Below are positions 1 to 7,421 of a stretch of DNA of 19,977 nucleotides, in pieces. Numbering within the stretch: the stretch's first letter is position 1; each line of letters begins with the position of its first letter. The notes beneath the pieces were generated by a model. It was given only the letters and a program-made list of their open reading frames with translations, ran no database searches and was not told where the DNA came from. Location of the stretch: NCBI GenBank assembly GCA_002395525.1, contig DGXE01000026.1, positions 1-19,977 on the forward strand, written 5' to 3'. Source of the stretch: Ruminococcus sp. UBA4240. Lineage in GTDB: Bacteria > Bacillota > Clostridia > Oscillospirales > Ruminococcaceae. A program made the position numbers and the translations under genes.

Positions 1-794
1 ATGCTGTCTATCTCGTCCCTGCTGAAAACAATATCGCTGTCGGAGTTTTCAGCCTTGACGGAAATCCGCATCTGCAAAAGCTCCGCCGCCAGCTTTATCC
101 CCGTGACGGGTGTTTTCAGGTCATGGCTCAGAGAAGCCACAAGCTCACGCTCTTTCTTCTGCAATTCCAGTTCACGCTGTTTTGATGCGGACAGCTCCTC
201 ACGCATGATGTCAAAGCTCTCGGAAAACGCACCGAACAGATTGTCTTTGTCCATTGCAAGGGGCTCGTCCAGCCTGCCCTCTGCGACTTTTCCTGCAAAA
301 GACTGCATTTTCCGGAACGGCATGATAACGTTTCTGTTCAGATATACCCCGAAGCCGATCATTCCGAAAAGTATTATCAGAGCAACCATGCTCATTCCTA
401 TGATAAAACGCAGGCGGAGCGTTCTGTATCCGTCAAGTCCGTCATCTATCATAATAACACAGCCCCATATACCGCTGTCATCTTTCAGATATTGATAGGG
501 ATAGCGCTTTTGTATCGCTTTTTCCACCGTCAGCCTATCATTCACGGGAGCGTTGGAATACAGCACATTGTCGGTCATATCAAGTATAACAAAGTCGCCG
601 TCATATCCCATATTGCCGAGCGTATCAAGCTCTGTCCGATGTGTTTCAGCAGTCCTTGCAATATCGTTGAGTGTGGTTATGGTTTGCCGTGAGTTGTCCT
701 GCGTGACAGTTTTTGAAGTCAGAACAGCAAACAGAAGGATACCCGCAAGGAATATCACTGCCGTCAGAACGGTTATCCTGATATAGCTTTTCAT
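1..794 (-). CDS. Sensor histidine kinase, HAMP type (partial, C-terminus off the window)
   Basis: This is the membrane sensor of a two-component system, expected to autophosphorylate on His and pass the phosphate to the regulator encoded just upstream. Only the first 264 residues are inside the window. They hold a transmembrane helix at about 5-24, an extracytoplasmic sensor region of about 100 residues, a second helix at about 126-148, a HAMP-like linker, a coiled stretch, and the H-box SLSHDLKTPVTG with the phospho-acceptor near His224. The ATPase domain lies beyond position 1. The start ATG at 794-792 overlaps the regulator's TGA stop (ATGA), so the two are translationally coupled. The H-box and layout resemble VanS-like kinases of Clostridia. 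The ligand cannot be read from the sequence. The family call is secure, the signal unknown. Confidence 0.93.
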   Translation of the reverse strand, partial: MKSYIRITVLTAVIFLAGILLFAVLTSKTVTQDNSRQTITTLNDIARTAETHRTELDTLGNMGYDGDFVILDMTDNVLYSNAPVNDRLTVEKAIQKRYPYQYLKDDSGIWGCVIMIDDGLDGYRTLRLRFIIGMSMVALIILFGMIGFGVYLNRNVIMPFRKMQSFAGKVAEGRLDEPLAMDKDNLFGAFSESFDIMREELSASKQRELELQKKERELVASLSHDLKTPVTGIKLAAELLQMRISVKAENSDSDIVFSRDEIDS

Positions 795-1549
795 GAGCCG
801 TCACCGAGAGCGTCCTGCTCCACAACATAGCCCACACCCCACACTGTTTTGATGATCGCAGGATTTTTGAGGTCAGGCTCGATCTTTTCTCTGATATGAC
901 GGATATGCACGGAAATTGTTCCGTCGCCCGTATACTCGTCCTCCCACACGTTTTTGAGCAGTTCTTCCTTTGTCACGACCCTGCCTGCGTTTTCAACCAG
1001 ATAGGTGAGAAGCTTATATTCCATAGCCCTGAATTCTTCCTGTCTGCCGTCAATGATCAGCTTGTGCATGGAGGTATCAAGGTAAACACCTTCACGGAAA
1101 TATATTTTGCCTTCATCTGTCTGAACAGTCTTTTCCAGCGTCCCTGCCACCGCAAGCTGTGCTGCTTCCTTTGCCTTTTCATATCTGCCGAGTATCGCTT
1201 TGACCTTTGCGAAGAGAACGCCCAGTGTGTAGGGCTTTTTGATGTAATCGTCACCGCCGATGTTCAGCGCTATGATAACATCATCATCGCTTGTGCGTGC
1301 GCTGATGAAAAGTATGGGCATATCATAGTTTTCACGAATTTGCCTGCACAGGTCAAAGCCCGACCTGTCACCGAGATTGATGTCCAGCAGCAGAAGTGAT
1401 ATCTCATGTGTATCAAGGAACTCCACTGCCGCATCATAGCTTGTGACATATGCGGTTTTCAAGCCTAAGATATCAAAATATTCCGCTGTTGAGCGTGCGA
1501 TCAGTTCGTCATCGTCTATCATCAATACTTTGTACTCTGTATCGTTCAT
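791..1549 (-). CDS. Response regulator, OmpR/VanR family
   Basis: This is a DNA-binding response regulator of 252 residues. The receiver domain (about 7-122) has the acidic cluster D12-D13-D14, the phospho-acceptor D56 in LLLLDINLG, the conserved Ser83 and the KKP lysine near 105. A linker leads to an OmpR-type winged helix (about 155-250), seen in MEYKLLTYLVENAGRVVT and the terminal WGVGYVVE. An upstream extension in the same frame exists, but ATG at 1549 is preferred because GGGAGG sits 6-7 bases before it and the receiver begins at once. It overlaps the kinase gene by 4 bp and is driven by the promoter at 1608-1636. The family is certain. The targets are inferred to include the divergent glycosyltransferase operon, whose promoter carries tandem boxes. 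Confidence 0.95.
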   Translation of the reverse strand: MNDTEYKVLMIDDDELIARSTAEYFDILGLKTAYVTSYDAAVEFLDTHEISLLLLDINLGDRSGFDLCRQIRENYDMPILFISARTSDDDVIIALNIGGDDYIKKPYTLGVLFAKVKAILGRYEKAKEAAQLAVAGTLEKTVQTDEGKIYFREGVYLDTSMHKLIIDGRQEEFRAMEYKLLTYLVENAGRVVTKEELLKNVWEDEYTGDGTISVHIRHIREKIEPDLKNPAIIKTVWGVGYVVEQDALGDGS

Positions 1550-1607
1550 ATCTGCCTCCCGTTTGGAATATCTCCCTGCCACATTCCATTCCCAATGCTT
1601 TCCATTG

Positions 1608-1636
1608 ATTATACCATAACGCAGCCTGTTTTTCAA
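1608..1636 (-). promoter_or_regulatory. SigA-type promoter of the two-component operon
   Basis: On the minus strand TTGAAA (1636-1631) is followed by exactly 17 bp and then TATAAT (1613-1608). Transcription would start near 1601, giving a leader of about 50 nt before the regulator ATG. No tandem RR-like boxes overlap it, so expression looks constitutive rather than autoregulated. Confidence 0.85.
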
Positions 1637-1699
1637 GGGATATGCGCAGTATTATAAAAAATAGCCTGCCTTAGCCGCCTTATACTGATTCTTCCTTGA

Positions 1700-1766
1700 T
1701 GTATAGACGATCTCCAAGCCTCAAGCCCCTTATACAAACATTTGCGGCTTGTTTCTTGTCTATACA
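1700..1766. repeat. Imperfect 67-bp palindrome with two conserved blocks per arm
   Basis: The left arm reads TGTATAGAC, six bases, CAAGCC, one base, CAA (1700-1724). The right arm (1742-1766), read on the minus strand, gives the same blocks at the same spacing: TGTATAGAC, six other bases, CAAGCC, one base, CAA. A 17-base centre separates the arms. It lies between the two divergent promoters and outside both predicted transcripts, so it is more likely a DNA-level operator for a dimeric or paired regulator than a leader RNA. A free-standing structured RNA remains possible. Confidence 0.6.
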
Positions 1767-1812
1767 CCGGTCAGAAATCGGTATTTTATCTGAATGCTTA
1801 CCTATAAGGCAT

Positions 1813-1846
1813 TTTTAAGACTATTTTAAACCTCCCCTGCTATAAT
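1813..1846 (+). promoter_or_regulatory. Activator-type promoter with tandem TTTTAA boxes
   Basis: A consensus -10, TATAAT (1841-1846), lacks a recognisable -35. Instead TTTTAA occurs at 1813-1818 and again at 1824-1829, an 11-bp period with a 5-bp gap, covering the -35 position. This is the classic layout of OmpR-family binding sites at activated promoters. The likely ligand is the regulator encoded at 791-1549, but the pairing is inferred. Confidence 0.6.
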
Positions 1847-1881
1847 GCTCACAAAGGAAAAAAGCAAGTGAGGTGTTTAGC

Positions 1882-2925
1882 ATGGAAGGAACAAGAATAG
1901 CACTCATACCCGCCTATGACCCGGATGAAAAGCTGGTGATACTGAATTTTGAGCTTATACTTGCCGGTTTTGATGTGATCATAGTAGACGACGGCTCAAA
2001 GGAGACACACAAGGGCTTCTTTGAAGCCTCAAAGGGTGCGGTGATCCTGCACCACAGTGAGAACAGAGGAAAAGGCGCAGCTATAAAAACAGGCCTTGGA
2101 TACATTCAGAGAAATTATACCGCCCCTTATACCGTTGTCACCCTTGATGCGGACGGTCAGCATACTGTAAATGACACAAAGCTTGTGTGCGAAAGAGCGG
2201 AGGAGACCGGCAGACCCGTTCTGGGCGTGCGCTCATTCAAGGGTGAGGTTCCCCTTAAAAGCCGCCTTGGCAACAGGATAACCTCTCTGGTATTCCTCAT
2301 TGCCACAGGCATGAAGGTAGGCGACACGCAGACAGGCCTGCGTGCATTTCCCTCAAGAATGCTCCCTATGCTGTGCGGGATAAAGGGAGACAGGTACGAA
2401 TACGAGATGAATATGCTTATGGTGCTGGCTCAGAGCAAATATGAAATTGAACAGGTGCCCATCAGGACGATATACACCGACAGCAGAAACTCCTGCTCCC
2501 ACTTCCGGCCGCTGAGAGATTCATTCAGGATATACAGGGAAATAATCCGTTTCTCCGCATCCTCCCTTGTGTGCTTCGGCATTGACTACATCCTGTTCTG
2601 CCTGTTCTCAGCATTGCTGGGCTCGGCTGCGGCTGCCAATGTAACCGCCAGGATATTCAGTGCCACAGCAAACTATGAGCTGAACCGCATATTCGTATTC
2701 AAAAAGGACAGGCAGGGAGGCTCTGCTCTGGGATACTTCGCTCTGGCGCTGTTCGTCCTTGCGGGGAACACCCTCATAATAGCTCTTCTCACCTCTGTGC
2801 TGGGAATCAGCGCATATGCAGCAAAGCTCATTGCGGAGATATGTATGTTCATTGTCAGCTTTACGGTGCAGAAGCTTTTTGTGTTCAGCTCACACAAAGC
2901 TGCTGGAAGGAGGGTGCACACATGA
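1882..2925 (+). CDS. Family 2 glycosyltransferase fused to a GtrA-like membrane domain
   Basis: This 347-residue protein joins two functions usually found in separate genes. Residues 1 to about 210 are a dolichol-phosphate-mannose-synthase-like GT-A domain, with VDDGS near 35-39, the metal/nucleotide motif DAD near 89-91 followed by GQH, and NRGKGAAIKTG. It should move a sugar from a nucleotide donor to a polyprenyl phosphate. From about 215 on, four hydrophobic helices and the conserved NYELNRIFVF match GtrA-like proteins, thought to help flip polyprenyl-linked sugars. The start at ATG 1882 is chosen because GTGAGGT lies 8 bases upstream. An in-frame GTG at 1873 overlaps that site. Its stop overlaps the next gene's ATG. 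It probably supplies a lipid-linked sugar for decorating an envelope polymer. Confidence 0.9.
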   Translation: MEGTRIALIPAYDPDEKLVILNFELILAGFDVIIVDDGSKETHKGFFEASKGAVILHHSENRGKGAAIKTGLGYIQRNYTAPYTVVTLDADGQHTVNDTKLVCERAEETGRPVLGVRSFKGEVPLKSRLGNRITSLVFLIATGMKVGDTQTGLRAFPSRMLPMLCGIKGDRYEYEMNMLMVLAQSKYEIEQVPIRTIYTDSRNSCSHFRPLRDSFRIYREIIRFSASSLVCFGIDYILFCLFSALLGSAAAANVTARIFSATANYELNRIFVFKKDRQGGSALGYFALALFVLAGNTLIIALLTSVLGISAYAAKLIAEICMFIVSFTVQKLFVFSSHKAAGRRVHT

Positions 2926-4037
2926 AAAAATATCCCCTGATCTACGGTCTGGCACTGACCGCATTTACCGCATATGTCATGCTTGACACCTTTGTGCTGC
3001 CAAGCACCTACGGCATATCTGTTTCCGAGCCTGATCTTTCAGTCTTTGAGGAGCAGGACACACAGGTGACAGAAGCTGTTACCGAGGCGGAGCAGGAGAC
3101 AGATCATCAGCCGCCAAGCCAAAGCGGAACAGACACAGACAGCTCATCATCCTCAGAGTCGGGTCAGAGCACGAGAAGGCACTCCCCCGCCGATCATTCA
3201 TCAAACAGCCGTCCCGGTGAAAGAAAGCACAGGGAAAACGAGTCATCCTCTGATTCTCAGACGGACACACAGACTGATGAAAACGCTGCAATGGATATAC
3301 AGGCAGCCTCAGCAGACGAAAAGACCTACTCCGATGAGAACATCACCATTTCCCTCAAAGAATACAGGGTAAATGACACCACCGTCTATGCGGCTGATGT
3401 TTCACTTTCCTCCGCCAAATACCTGAAGACTGCGCTTGCAAAGAACACCTACGGCAAGAATGTTACAGAAAAGGTATCGGTCATGGCAGAGGAAAACGAT
3501 GCCCTGCTTGCCATAAACGGAGACTACTACGGTGCAAAGGAATCGGGCTATGTCATACGAAACGGCGTGATATACCGTGAAAACGGCTCAAAGGATACGG
3601 ATGTGCTGTGCATCTACACAGACGGCCACTTTGAGATCACAGACAGCAGCGAAAAGACAGCCCAGCAGCTTCTTGATGAGGGGGTATGGCAGGCATTCTC
3701 CTTCGGCCCTGCCCTTGTGGAAGATGGTGAGGTGACAGTTGCCGCAAGAGAGGAGGTAGGCAAGGCCATGGCATCCAATCCCCGCACAGCTATCGGCATC
3801 ATAGACGACCTGCACTATGTTTTCGCAGTTTCCGACGGACGCACCTCGGAAAGCGAGGGGCTTTCCCTGACCCAGCTTGCCCAGTTTATGCAGTCACTGG
3901 GCTGCACCACTGCCTACAACCTTGACGGCGGCGGCTCATCGGAAATGGTGTTCCGGGGTGAGATCATCAACAACCCCACAACAAGCGGCCGCACCATCAG
4001 CGAAAGGAGCGTGAGCGACATTGTTTACATCGGATAG
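2922..4037 (+). CDS. Membrane-anchored phosphodiester glycosidase (NAGPA-like domain)
   Basis: The protein has 371 residues. An uncleaved signal-anchor (about 4-24) is followed by a very polar, Ser/Thr/Glu/Asp-rich linker to about 128 and then an extracellular phosphodiester glycosidase domain (related to the domain of the human lysosomal uncovering enzyme) to the end. Family hallmarks include LAINGDYYG, FSFGPALVEDG, NPRTAIG and the C-terminal NLDGGGSSEMVF. Known members hydrolyse sugar-phosphodiester bonds. Here a wall polymer or sugar-phosphate decoration is a plausible substrate. ATG 2922 overlaps the preceding stop (ATGA), with GGAAGGAGG in front. Position behind the glycosyltransferase suggests the pair builds and trims the same envelope glycan. 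The linker composition suggests a long disordered spacer through the wall. Substrate unknown. Confidence 0.9.
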   Translation: MKKYPLIYGLALTAFTAYVMLDTFVLPSTYGISVSEPDLSVFEEQDTQVTEAVTEAEQETDHQPPSQSGTDTDSSSSSESGQSTRRHSPADHSSNSRPGERKHRENESSSDSQTDTQTDENAAMDIQAASADEKTYSDENITISLKEYRVNDTTVYAADVSLSSAKYLKTALAKNTYGKNVTEKVSVMAEENDALLAINGDYYGAKESGYVIRNGVIYRENGSKDTDVLCIYTDGHFEITDSSEKTAQQLLDEGVWQAFSFGPALVEDGEVTVAAREEVGKAMASNPRTAIGIIDDLHYVFAVSDGRTSESEGLSLTQLAQFMQSLGCTTAYNLDGGGSSEMVFRGEIINNPTTSGRTISERSVSDIVYIG

Positions 4038-4038
4038 A

Positions 4039-4425
4039 ATGGATAGCATACGCACAGCCTCGGTATACACAGGCATATCCCTCTTTACAGCCCTGTTCGG
4101 GGCGATATATGAGCATTTCAGCTTCGGGGTGTATTCCTACTTTATGATATACGCCTTTGAAGTGCCGCTGATAACGGCTCTGCTCTATCTGCAGTGCGGT
4201 ATGTTCTCAAAGCACCAGCCCACCGCCCTTACAAACAGATATGCCGCCTCTGCTGTGGCAGCCATAACAACAGGCATGGTGGCAACAGGTGTGGTACAGC
4301 TCTACGGCACCGAAAACAGGCTGCTGTTCATCTACTATATAGCAGGTGCTATGTTTCTTATCCTGTCGGTGCTCTCACATATAAAGTCCACCCGTGACAA
4401 CACCGTGACAAGCAGCGTTGAATAA
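4039..4425 (+). CDS. Small four-helix integral membrane protein of unknown function
   Basis: The product has about 128 residues with four hydrophobic segments (about 6-25, 30-50, 68-88, 98-115), short polar loops, and a charged cytosolic-looking tail. I do not recognise the family. The chosen ATG (4039) follows the preceding TAG by one base, suggesting translational coupling. An in-frame TTG at 4021, with AAAGGAG 11 bases upstream inside the previous gene, is a real alternative giving 134 residues. It is the last gene of the glycosyltransferase/glycosidase operon, followed by a strong hairpin, so a role as a membrane partner in the same glycan pathway is a reasonable guess only. Confidence 0.75.
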   Translation: MDSIRTASVYTGISLFTALFGAIYEHFSFGVYSYFMIYAFEVPLITALLYLQCGMFSKHQPTALTNRYAASAVAAITTGMVATGVVQLYGTENRLLFIYYIAGAMFLILSVLSHIKSTRDNTVTSSVE

Positions 4426-4431
4426 AAAGCA

Positions 4432-4466
4432 AAGCGGCTCAAAGGGTCAAGCCTTGTGAGCCGCTT
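4432..4466. terminator. Bidirectional intrinsic terminator
   Basis: The 10-bp stem AAGCGGCTCA / TGAGCCGCTT lies between two convergent genes. On the minus strand the stem is followed by TTTGCTTTTTATT, a good U-tract for the bPH/SHOCT gene. On the plus strand the U-tract is weaker, but the hairpin sits just past the membrane-protein stop. Confidence 0.85.
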
Positions 4467-4482
4467 GTGTTCATGATTTCAA

Positions 4483-5880
4483 TTACATCAGTGATCTGAT
4501 AAGGTTCTTCCTCTCTGCGGAATACTGCTCCGGTGTGATCTCCCCGCTCTCCATGCGCTTTTTGAGAGCAATTACGGCGCTCTCATAGTCAGACAAAGAT
4601 GCAGGAGCCGAAGTGTGGGATACCTGCACTTTTTCCGTCTGTGCCTTTTCGGGAGCAGCGGCAGTTTCGGTAACAGTCTCCTTCACAGGCTCTGAGACCT
4701 CGGGTGCCTTGGGCACAACAGGCTCGGGAGCTGTCTGAACCGCAGCCTGTTCCTCATGTGCCGTGTTATCGGCAGGGATATCATCACCCAGGTCTATCTC
4801 GGTGATGCTGTCCTCAATGGATGCCACCATGTCCTTTGCGCTGTCAACAGGATCCGGGATGACATCCGTGGGTATTTCAAGGGTCTCAAGCTCATCAGGA
4901 GTGTCATATGTGACCTTGGGGGGCTTCTTCCTGGAGGGGGCAGAGATGCCTTCAAGCTCGTCTGCGGCATTGCGCTCCACGGTCTCAGGAACCTCTGCTG
5001 TGCTCTCTATGGTCTCCAGCTCGTCCTCCCCTGAGTAGGTCACCTTCTTGGGGGGCTTTATCTTTGCGGTGACAAGCTCCTCCACCTGGTCTGGGCCTGC
5101 CTGCTTTGCATGGGCAAGTCGTGTCCTCTTAGCCTTGATGCTCTCTATCTCATCGTTGTTGGACAGCTTTGAAAGCTCCTCTATGGCCTTGAGATCATCA
5201 TCAAGATCAGTCTTCAGGCTCCTGCCCTTCTTATCATTAACAGGGGGCTGTGCGGCAGTCTCTGCAGGTGCAGGCTCAGCCGCAGCGCTTTCGATGCTCT
5301 CAGCCTTTTCAGCTGCCTTTTCCACAACAGAAGCAGGTATTGTGGGATCAAAGTCGAACTTGTTCACATTGGGGAGAGGGGGTATCTGCTTCTTAGCACT
5401 TGCCCTGATCTCTTCTTTTTCCTTCTCTGCCTTGATCTCTTCCTTTCTGCGCTCCAGCTTCTTCTGCTGCTTGGTCTCAAGCTTCTTCATGTGGGCGGCA
5501 TGGACTTCAAGTATTTCAGCCACTACCGCATCAACATTTTCAAGGCAGGGCACTATAATGCGCTTACGGTGGACAACGCCCTTTACATCCGTATCACACT
5601 GGATAAAAAGGGAATTGGCCTTTACATTGTCATTTACATATACCTTTGTGATATCCTCGATATTGCAGACAAAGCGGGAATACACAGGGTCGCCCTCCAG
5701 GGTACCCTGCTGCTCCATGATATATGCCTGACCGTAGATATGCGCCGCAGTAATGGTGAGGTAAACGTTCTGTGGCTTTGACAGAGCGGATTCCTTGAAC
5801 CAGCCTTCATGCTGCGCTATCATCTTTTCACTGTAGATATCATTGTTATATACTGTCGTTGCAGCCTGGTGATTAGCCAT
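4483..5880 (-). CDS. bPH-like domain / SHOCT protein with long charged middle
   Basis: This cytosolic-looking protein has 465 residues and no signal or membrane segment. Residues about 20-128 form a beta-rich domain resembling bacterial PH/GRAM-like folds. A highly charged coiled coil follows (about 130-165), then a long Glu/Pro/Ala-rich disordered stretch. Two near-copies of a module occur at about 275-292 and 319-335 (KPPKKVTY...DELETIE and KPPKVTY...DELETLE). The last 35 residues, with KKRMESGEITPEQY, match the short SHOCT domain, a C-terminal oligomerisation-type motif common in bacteria. ATG 5880 is preferred over 5886 because GGAG sits 8 bases from it but only 2 from the other. It is monocistronic, with a consensus promoter and a terminator. 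The function is unknown; a scaffold or protein-binding role is inferred. Confidence 0.85.
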   Translation of the reverse strand: MANHQAATTVYNNDIYSEKMIAQHEGWFKESALSKPQNVYLTITAAHIYGQAYIMEQQGTLEGDPVYSRFVCNIEDITKVYVNDNVKANSLFIQCDTDVKGVVHRKRIIVPCLENVDAVVAEILEVHAAHMKKLETKQQKKLERRKEEIKAEKEKEEIRASAKKQIPPLPNVNKFDFDPTIPASVVEKAAEKAESIESAAAEPAPAETAAQPPVNDKKGRSLKTDLDDDLKAIEELSKLSNNDEIESIKAKRTRLAHAKQAGPDQVEELVTAKIKPPKKVTYSGEDELETIESTAEVPETVERNAADELEGISAPSRKKPPKVTYDTPDELETLEIPTDVIPDPVDSAKDMVASIEDSITEIDLGDDIPADNTAHEEQAAVQTAPEPVVPKAPEVSEPVKETVTETAAAPEKAQTEKVQVSHTSAPASLSDYESAVIALKKRMESGEITPEQYSAERKNLIRSLM

Positions 5881-5901
5881 TATCATTACTCCGTTCCGTG
5901 A

Positions 5902-5914
5902 TTAAAGTCTTTAA
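5902..5914. promoter_or_regulatory. 13-bp palindrome in the 5' leader
   Basis: TTAAAG T CTTTAA is a perfect palindrome with a one-base centre. It lies in the leader of the bPH/SHOCT gene, between the predicted start of transcription and the start codon. It could be an operator, but an AT-rich palindrome this short can arise by chance. Confidence 0.3.
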
Positions 5915-5950
5915 GGCATGATGCACATACCTCAAAGGATATTATTTAAC

Positions 5951-5979
5951 ATTATATCATATTTTTGCTAATATGTCAA
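5951..5979 (-). promoter_or_regulatory. Consensus promoter of the bPH/SHOCT gene
   Basis: TTGACA (5979-5974), 17 bp, then TATAAT (5956-5951) on the minus strand, with TG one base before the -10. This is a full consensus extended -10 promoter, so the gene is probably transcribed strongly and by default. Confidence 0.9.
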
Positions 5980-6003
5980 AGCCAAATCACATAACAGACC
6001 ATA

Positions 6004-6024
6004 CAAATATCAGGCGAATATTTG
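6004..6024. repeat. Inverted repeat CAAATAT / ATATTTG
   Basis: Two 7-bp arms flank a 7-base centre (CAGGCGA). It sits about 25 bp upstream of the -35 of the bPH/SHOCT promoter and just downstream of the ABC ATPase stop. There is no U-tract, so it is more operator-like than terminator-like. No clear terminator for the ATPase is visible in 5980-6080. Confidence 0.35.
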
Positions 6025-6080
6025 GTAATGCTGCACAAATCATGCTGATGTGAAGACTCACGCACCGGTTGATCCCCGGA

Positions 6081-6752
6081 TCAGACGGCTATCTTACCGT
6101 CGGAGATGTGTATTATCCTGTCCGCCCCAGCAGCTATGCTGTTGTCGTGGGTGATGAGTATAAGTGTCTGGTCGAATTTCTTTATGGTGCTTTTGAGCAA
6201 GGAAAGTATCTCTGCACCGGAGGTTGAGTCAAGGTTGCCTGTGGGCTCATCAGCAAGTATAACAGCAGGTTTTGCTATCATGGCTCTTGCAATGGCAGTG
6301 CGCTGCTGCTGACCTCCCGACATCTGGTGGGGATAGTGGGAGAGCCTGTCCGCAATGCCCATCTGGGAGGCAAGCTCGGAGAGATACTCCTTATCAATTG
6401 GCGCACCGTCAAGGGACAGGGGCACCACTATATTCTCCTCGGCGGTGAGCACCGGCAGGAGGTTGAAAAACTGGAACACAAACCCCACCTTTGTACGGCG
6501 GTACTTCGCAAGGGCATCGTCCTTGAGGGAAAATACATCCATGCCGTCCACGGTGAGGGAGCCGGAATCTGGCTTGTCCATTGCGCCCAACATATGCAGG
6601 AGAGTCGATTTGCCGCTGCCGCTCCTGCCGACTATGGCAACAAATTCCCCCTTTTCAACGGAAAGATCCACCCCGTCAAGAGCGCAGACCTTTGAATCAC
6701 CGCTGCCGTAGGTCTTCACCAGATTTTCAGCTTTAAGTATTATATCTGCCAT
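6081..6752 (-). CDS. ABC transporter ATP-binding protein, MacB/LolD-like
   Basis: This 223-residue cytosolic ATPase should power an ABC transporter of the MacB/LolD/FtsX-permease class, whose members move lipoproteins, peptides or envelope compounds or work by mechanotransmission. All motifs are intact: Walker A GRSGSGKST (42-50), Q-loop Gln94 in FVFQFFNLLP, signature MSGGQQQR (from 144), Walker B VILADEPTGNLD with D168/E169, and the H-loop His202 in ITHD. The start at 6752 is favoured by GGGGTG 6-7 bases upstream. A longer in-frame start at 6770 would add six residues. No permease lies on either side, and its own consensus promoter precedes it, so it is an orphan here and must pair with a permease encoded elsewhere. 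Confidence 0.95.
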   Translation of the reverse strand: MADIILKAENLVKTYGSGDSKVCALDGVDLSVEKGEFVAIVGRSGSGKSTLLHMLGAMDKPDSGSLTVDGMDVFSLKDDALAKYRRTKVGFVFQFFNLLPVLTAEENIVVPLSLDGAPIDKEYLSELASQMGIADRLSHYPHQMSGGQQQRTAIARAMIAKPAVILADEPTGNLDSTSGAEILSLLKSTIKKFDQTLILITHDNSIAAGADRIIHISDGKIAV

Positions 6753-6815
6753 AATAGCACCCCAAATCATTTTGATAGGCTGTTCCCCCGCCCCGGAGCC
6801 AACAGTTTATACTTT

Positions 6816-6844
6816 ATTATACTATACAATTTGAAAGATTTCAA
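6816..6844 (-). promoter_or_regulatory. SigA-type promoter of the orphan ABC ATPase
   Basis: TTGAAA (6844-6839), 17 bp, TATAAT (6821-6816) on the minus strand. It is the same -35/-10 pair as at 1608-1636. The 323-bp gap between the ATPase and the acidic protein gene holds this promoter and the divergent one at 6986-7014, and I see no further gene in it. Confidence 0.85.
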
Positions 6845-6985
6845 CTGTTTTTATGCAAAAGTTTTGGCAGCCGTTTCCGTTTTCTGTTACCGAATTGTGT
6901 TTTTTTACCACAGGAAAATGAGAATTTTGTGTAGTTTGTTCAATGGTCAAATGAAAAGAAGGTGTAAATTTATGATTATTAAGGG

Positions 6986-7014
6986 TTGTTTTTGATTTTC
7001 CAAAGTGTTATAAT
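6986..7014 (+). promoter_or_regulatory. Extended -10 promoter of the small acidic surface protein
   Basis: TTGTTT (6986-6991), 17 bp, TATAAT (7009-7014), with TG one base before the -10. Transcription would start near 7021, leaving a leader of about 55 nt that ends in a strong AGGAGG at 7062-7067. Confidence 0.75.
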
Positions 7015-7075
7015 GTCAAATACAAGGTTGCAGAGATACTGTGACCGTACACAAAGATTTTAGGAGGAAATAGAT

Positions 7076-7402
7076 ATGAAGAAGATACTTGCTGCTCTTG
7101 CTGCAGGCGCTGTTGTTTTCACCATGGCTGGTGCATCCGTAATGGCTGAGGGTCTCGAGGACGAGGGTCTTGAGCTCGACGACGAGGAAGTTGTTGACGA
7201 GGTTGAGGAAGACGTTGAGGAAGACGTTGAAGAGGACGTCGTTGAGGAAGACGTTGAAGAGCCCGTTGTTGAGGAAGTAGTTGAAGAGGCTGCTCCTGTA
7301 GAGGTTGCTCCTTCTCCCAAGACCGGCAACGCTCCTATCGCTCTCGCTGTTATCCCTGTAGCTCTTGCTGCTGCTGCAGTTGTAGCTAAGAAGAGAGGCT
7401 AA
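7076..7402 (+). CDS. Small secreted acidic protein with PKTGN-type C-terminal anchor
   Basis: The protein has 108 residues. A signal peptide (MKK, then a hydrophobic run) is probably cut after VMA at residue 24. The mature part is almost entirely Glu, Asp and Val, with repeated VEED/VEEP units at about 39-72. Next comes SPKTGN (80-85), a hydrophobic stretch and the tail AKKRG. This is the plan of a sortase-anchored wall protein, with Ser in place of the Leu of LPXTG. Whether sortase cuts it, or it simply stays as a membrane protein, is undecided. AGGAGG precedes the ATG at good spacing and codons favour GCT, GTT and GAC, unlike most neighbours, suggesting high expression. It has no folded domain. 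It reads like the stalk and anchor of the next gene's product. Confidence 0.88.
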   Translation: MKKILAALAAGAVVFTMAGASVMAEGLEDEGLELDDEEVVDEVEEDVEEDVEEDVVEEDVEEPVVEEVVEEAAPVEVAPSPKTGNAPIALAVIPVALAAAAVVAKKRG

Positions 7403-7421
7403 GTCATCTTTTGATGATAAC

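Noticed and set aside
1..495. Plus-strand open frame at the left edge
   Set aside because: The minus strand of this stretch encodes a clear histidine kinase with TM helices and an H-box.
5048..5731. Plus-strand open frame rich in Ser/Phe opposite the bPH/SHOCT gene
   Set aside because: The low-complexity composition is the reverse complement of Glu/Lys-rich codons, and there is no start signal.
6070..6083. TGATCC-CC-GGATCA as terminator of the ABC ATPase
   Set aside because: It overlaps the stop codon and has no U-tract on either strand.
7187..7290. Short tandem DNA repeats, as in a CRISPR array
   Set aside because: The repeats are Glu/Val codons of the acidic stalk, with no spacers and unbroken reading frame.
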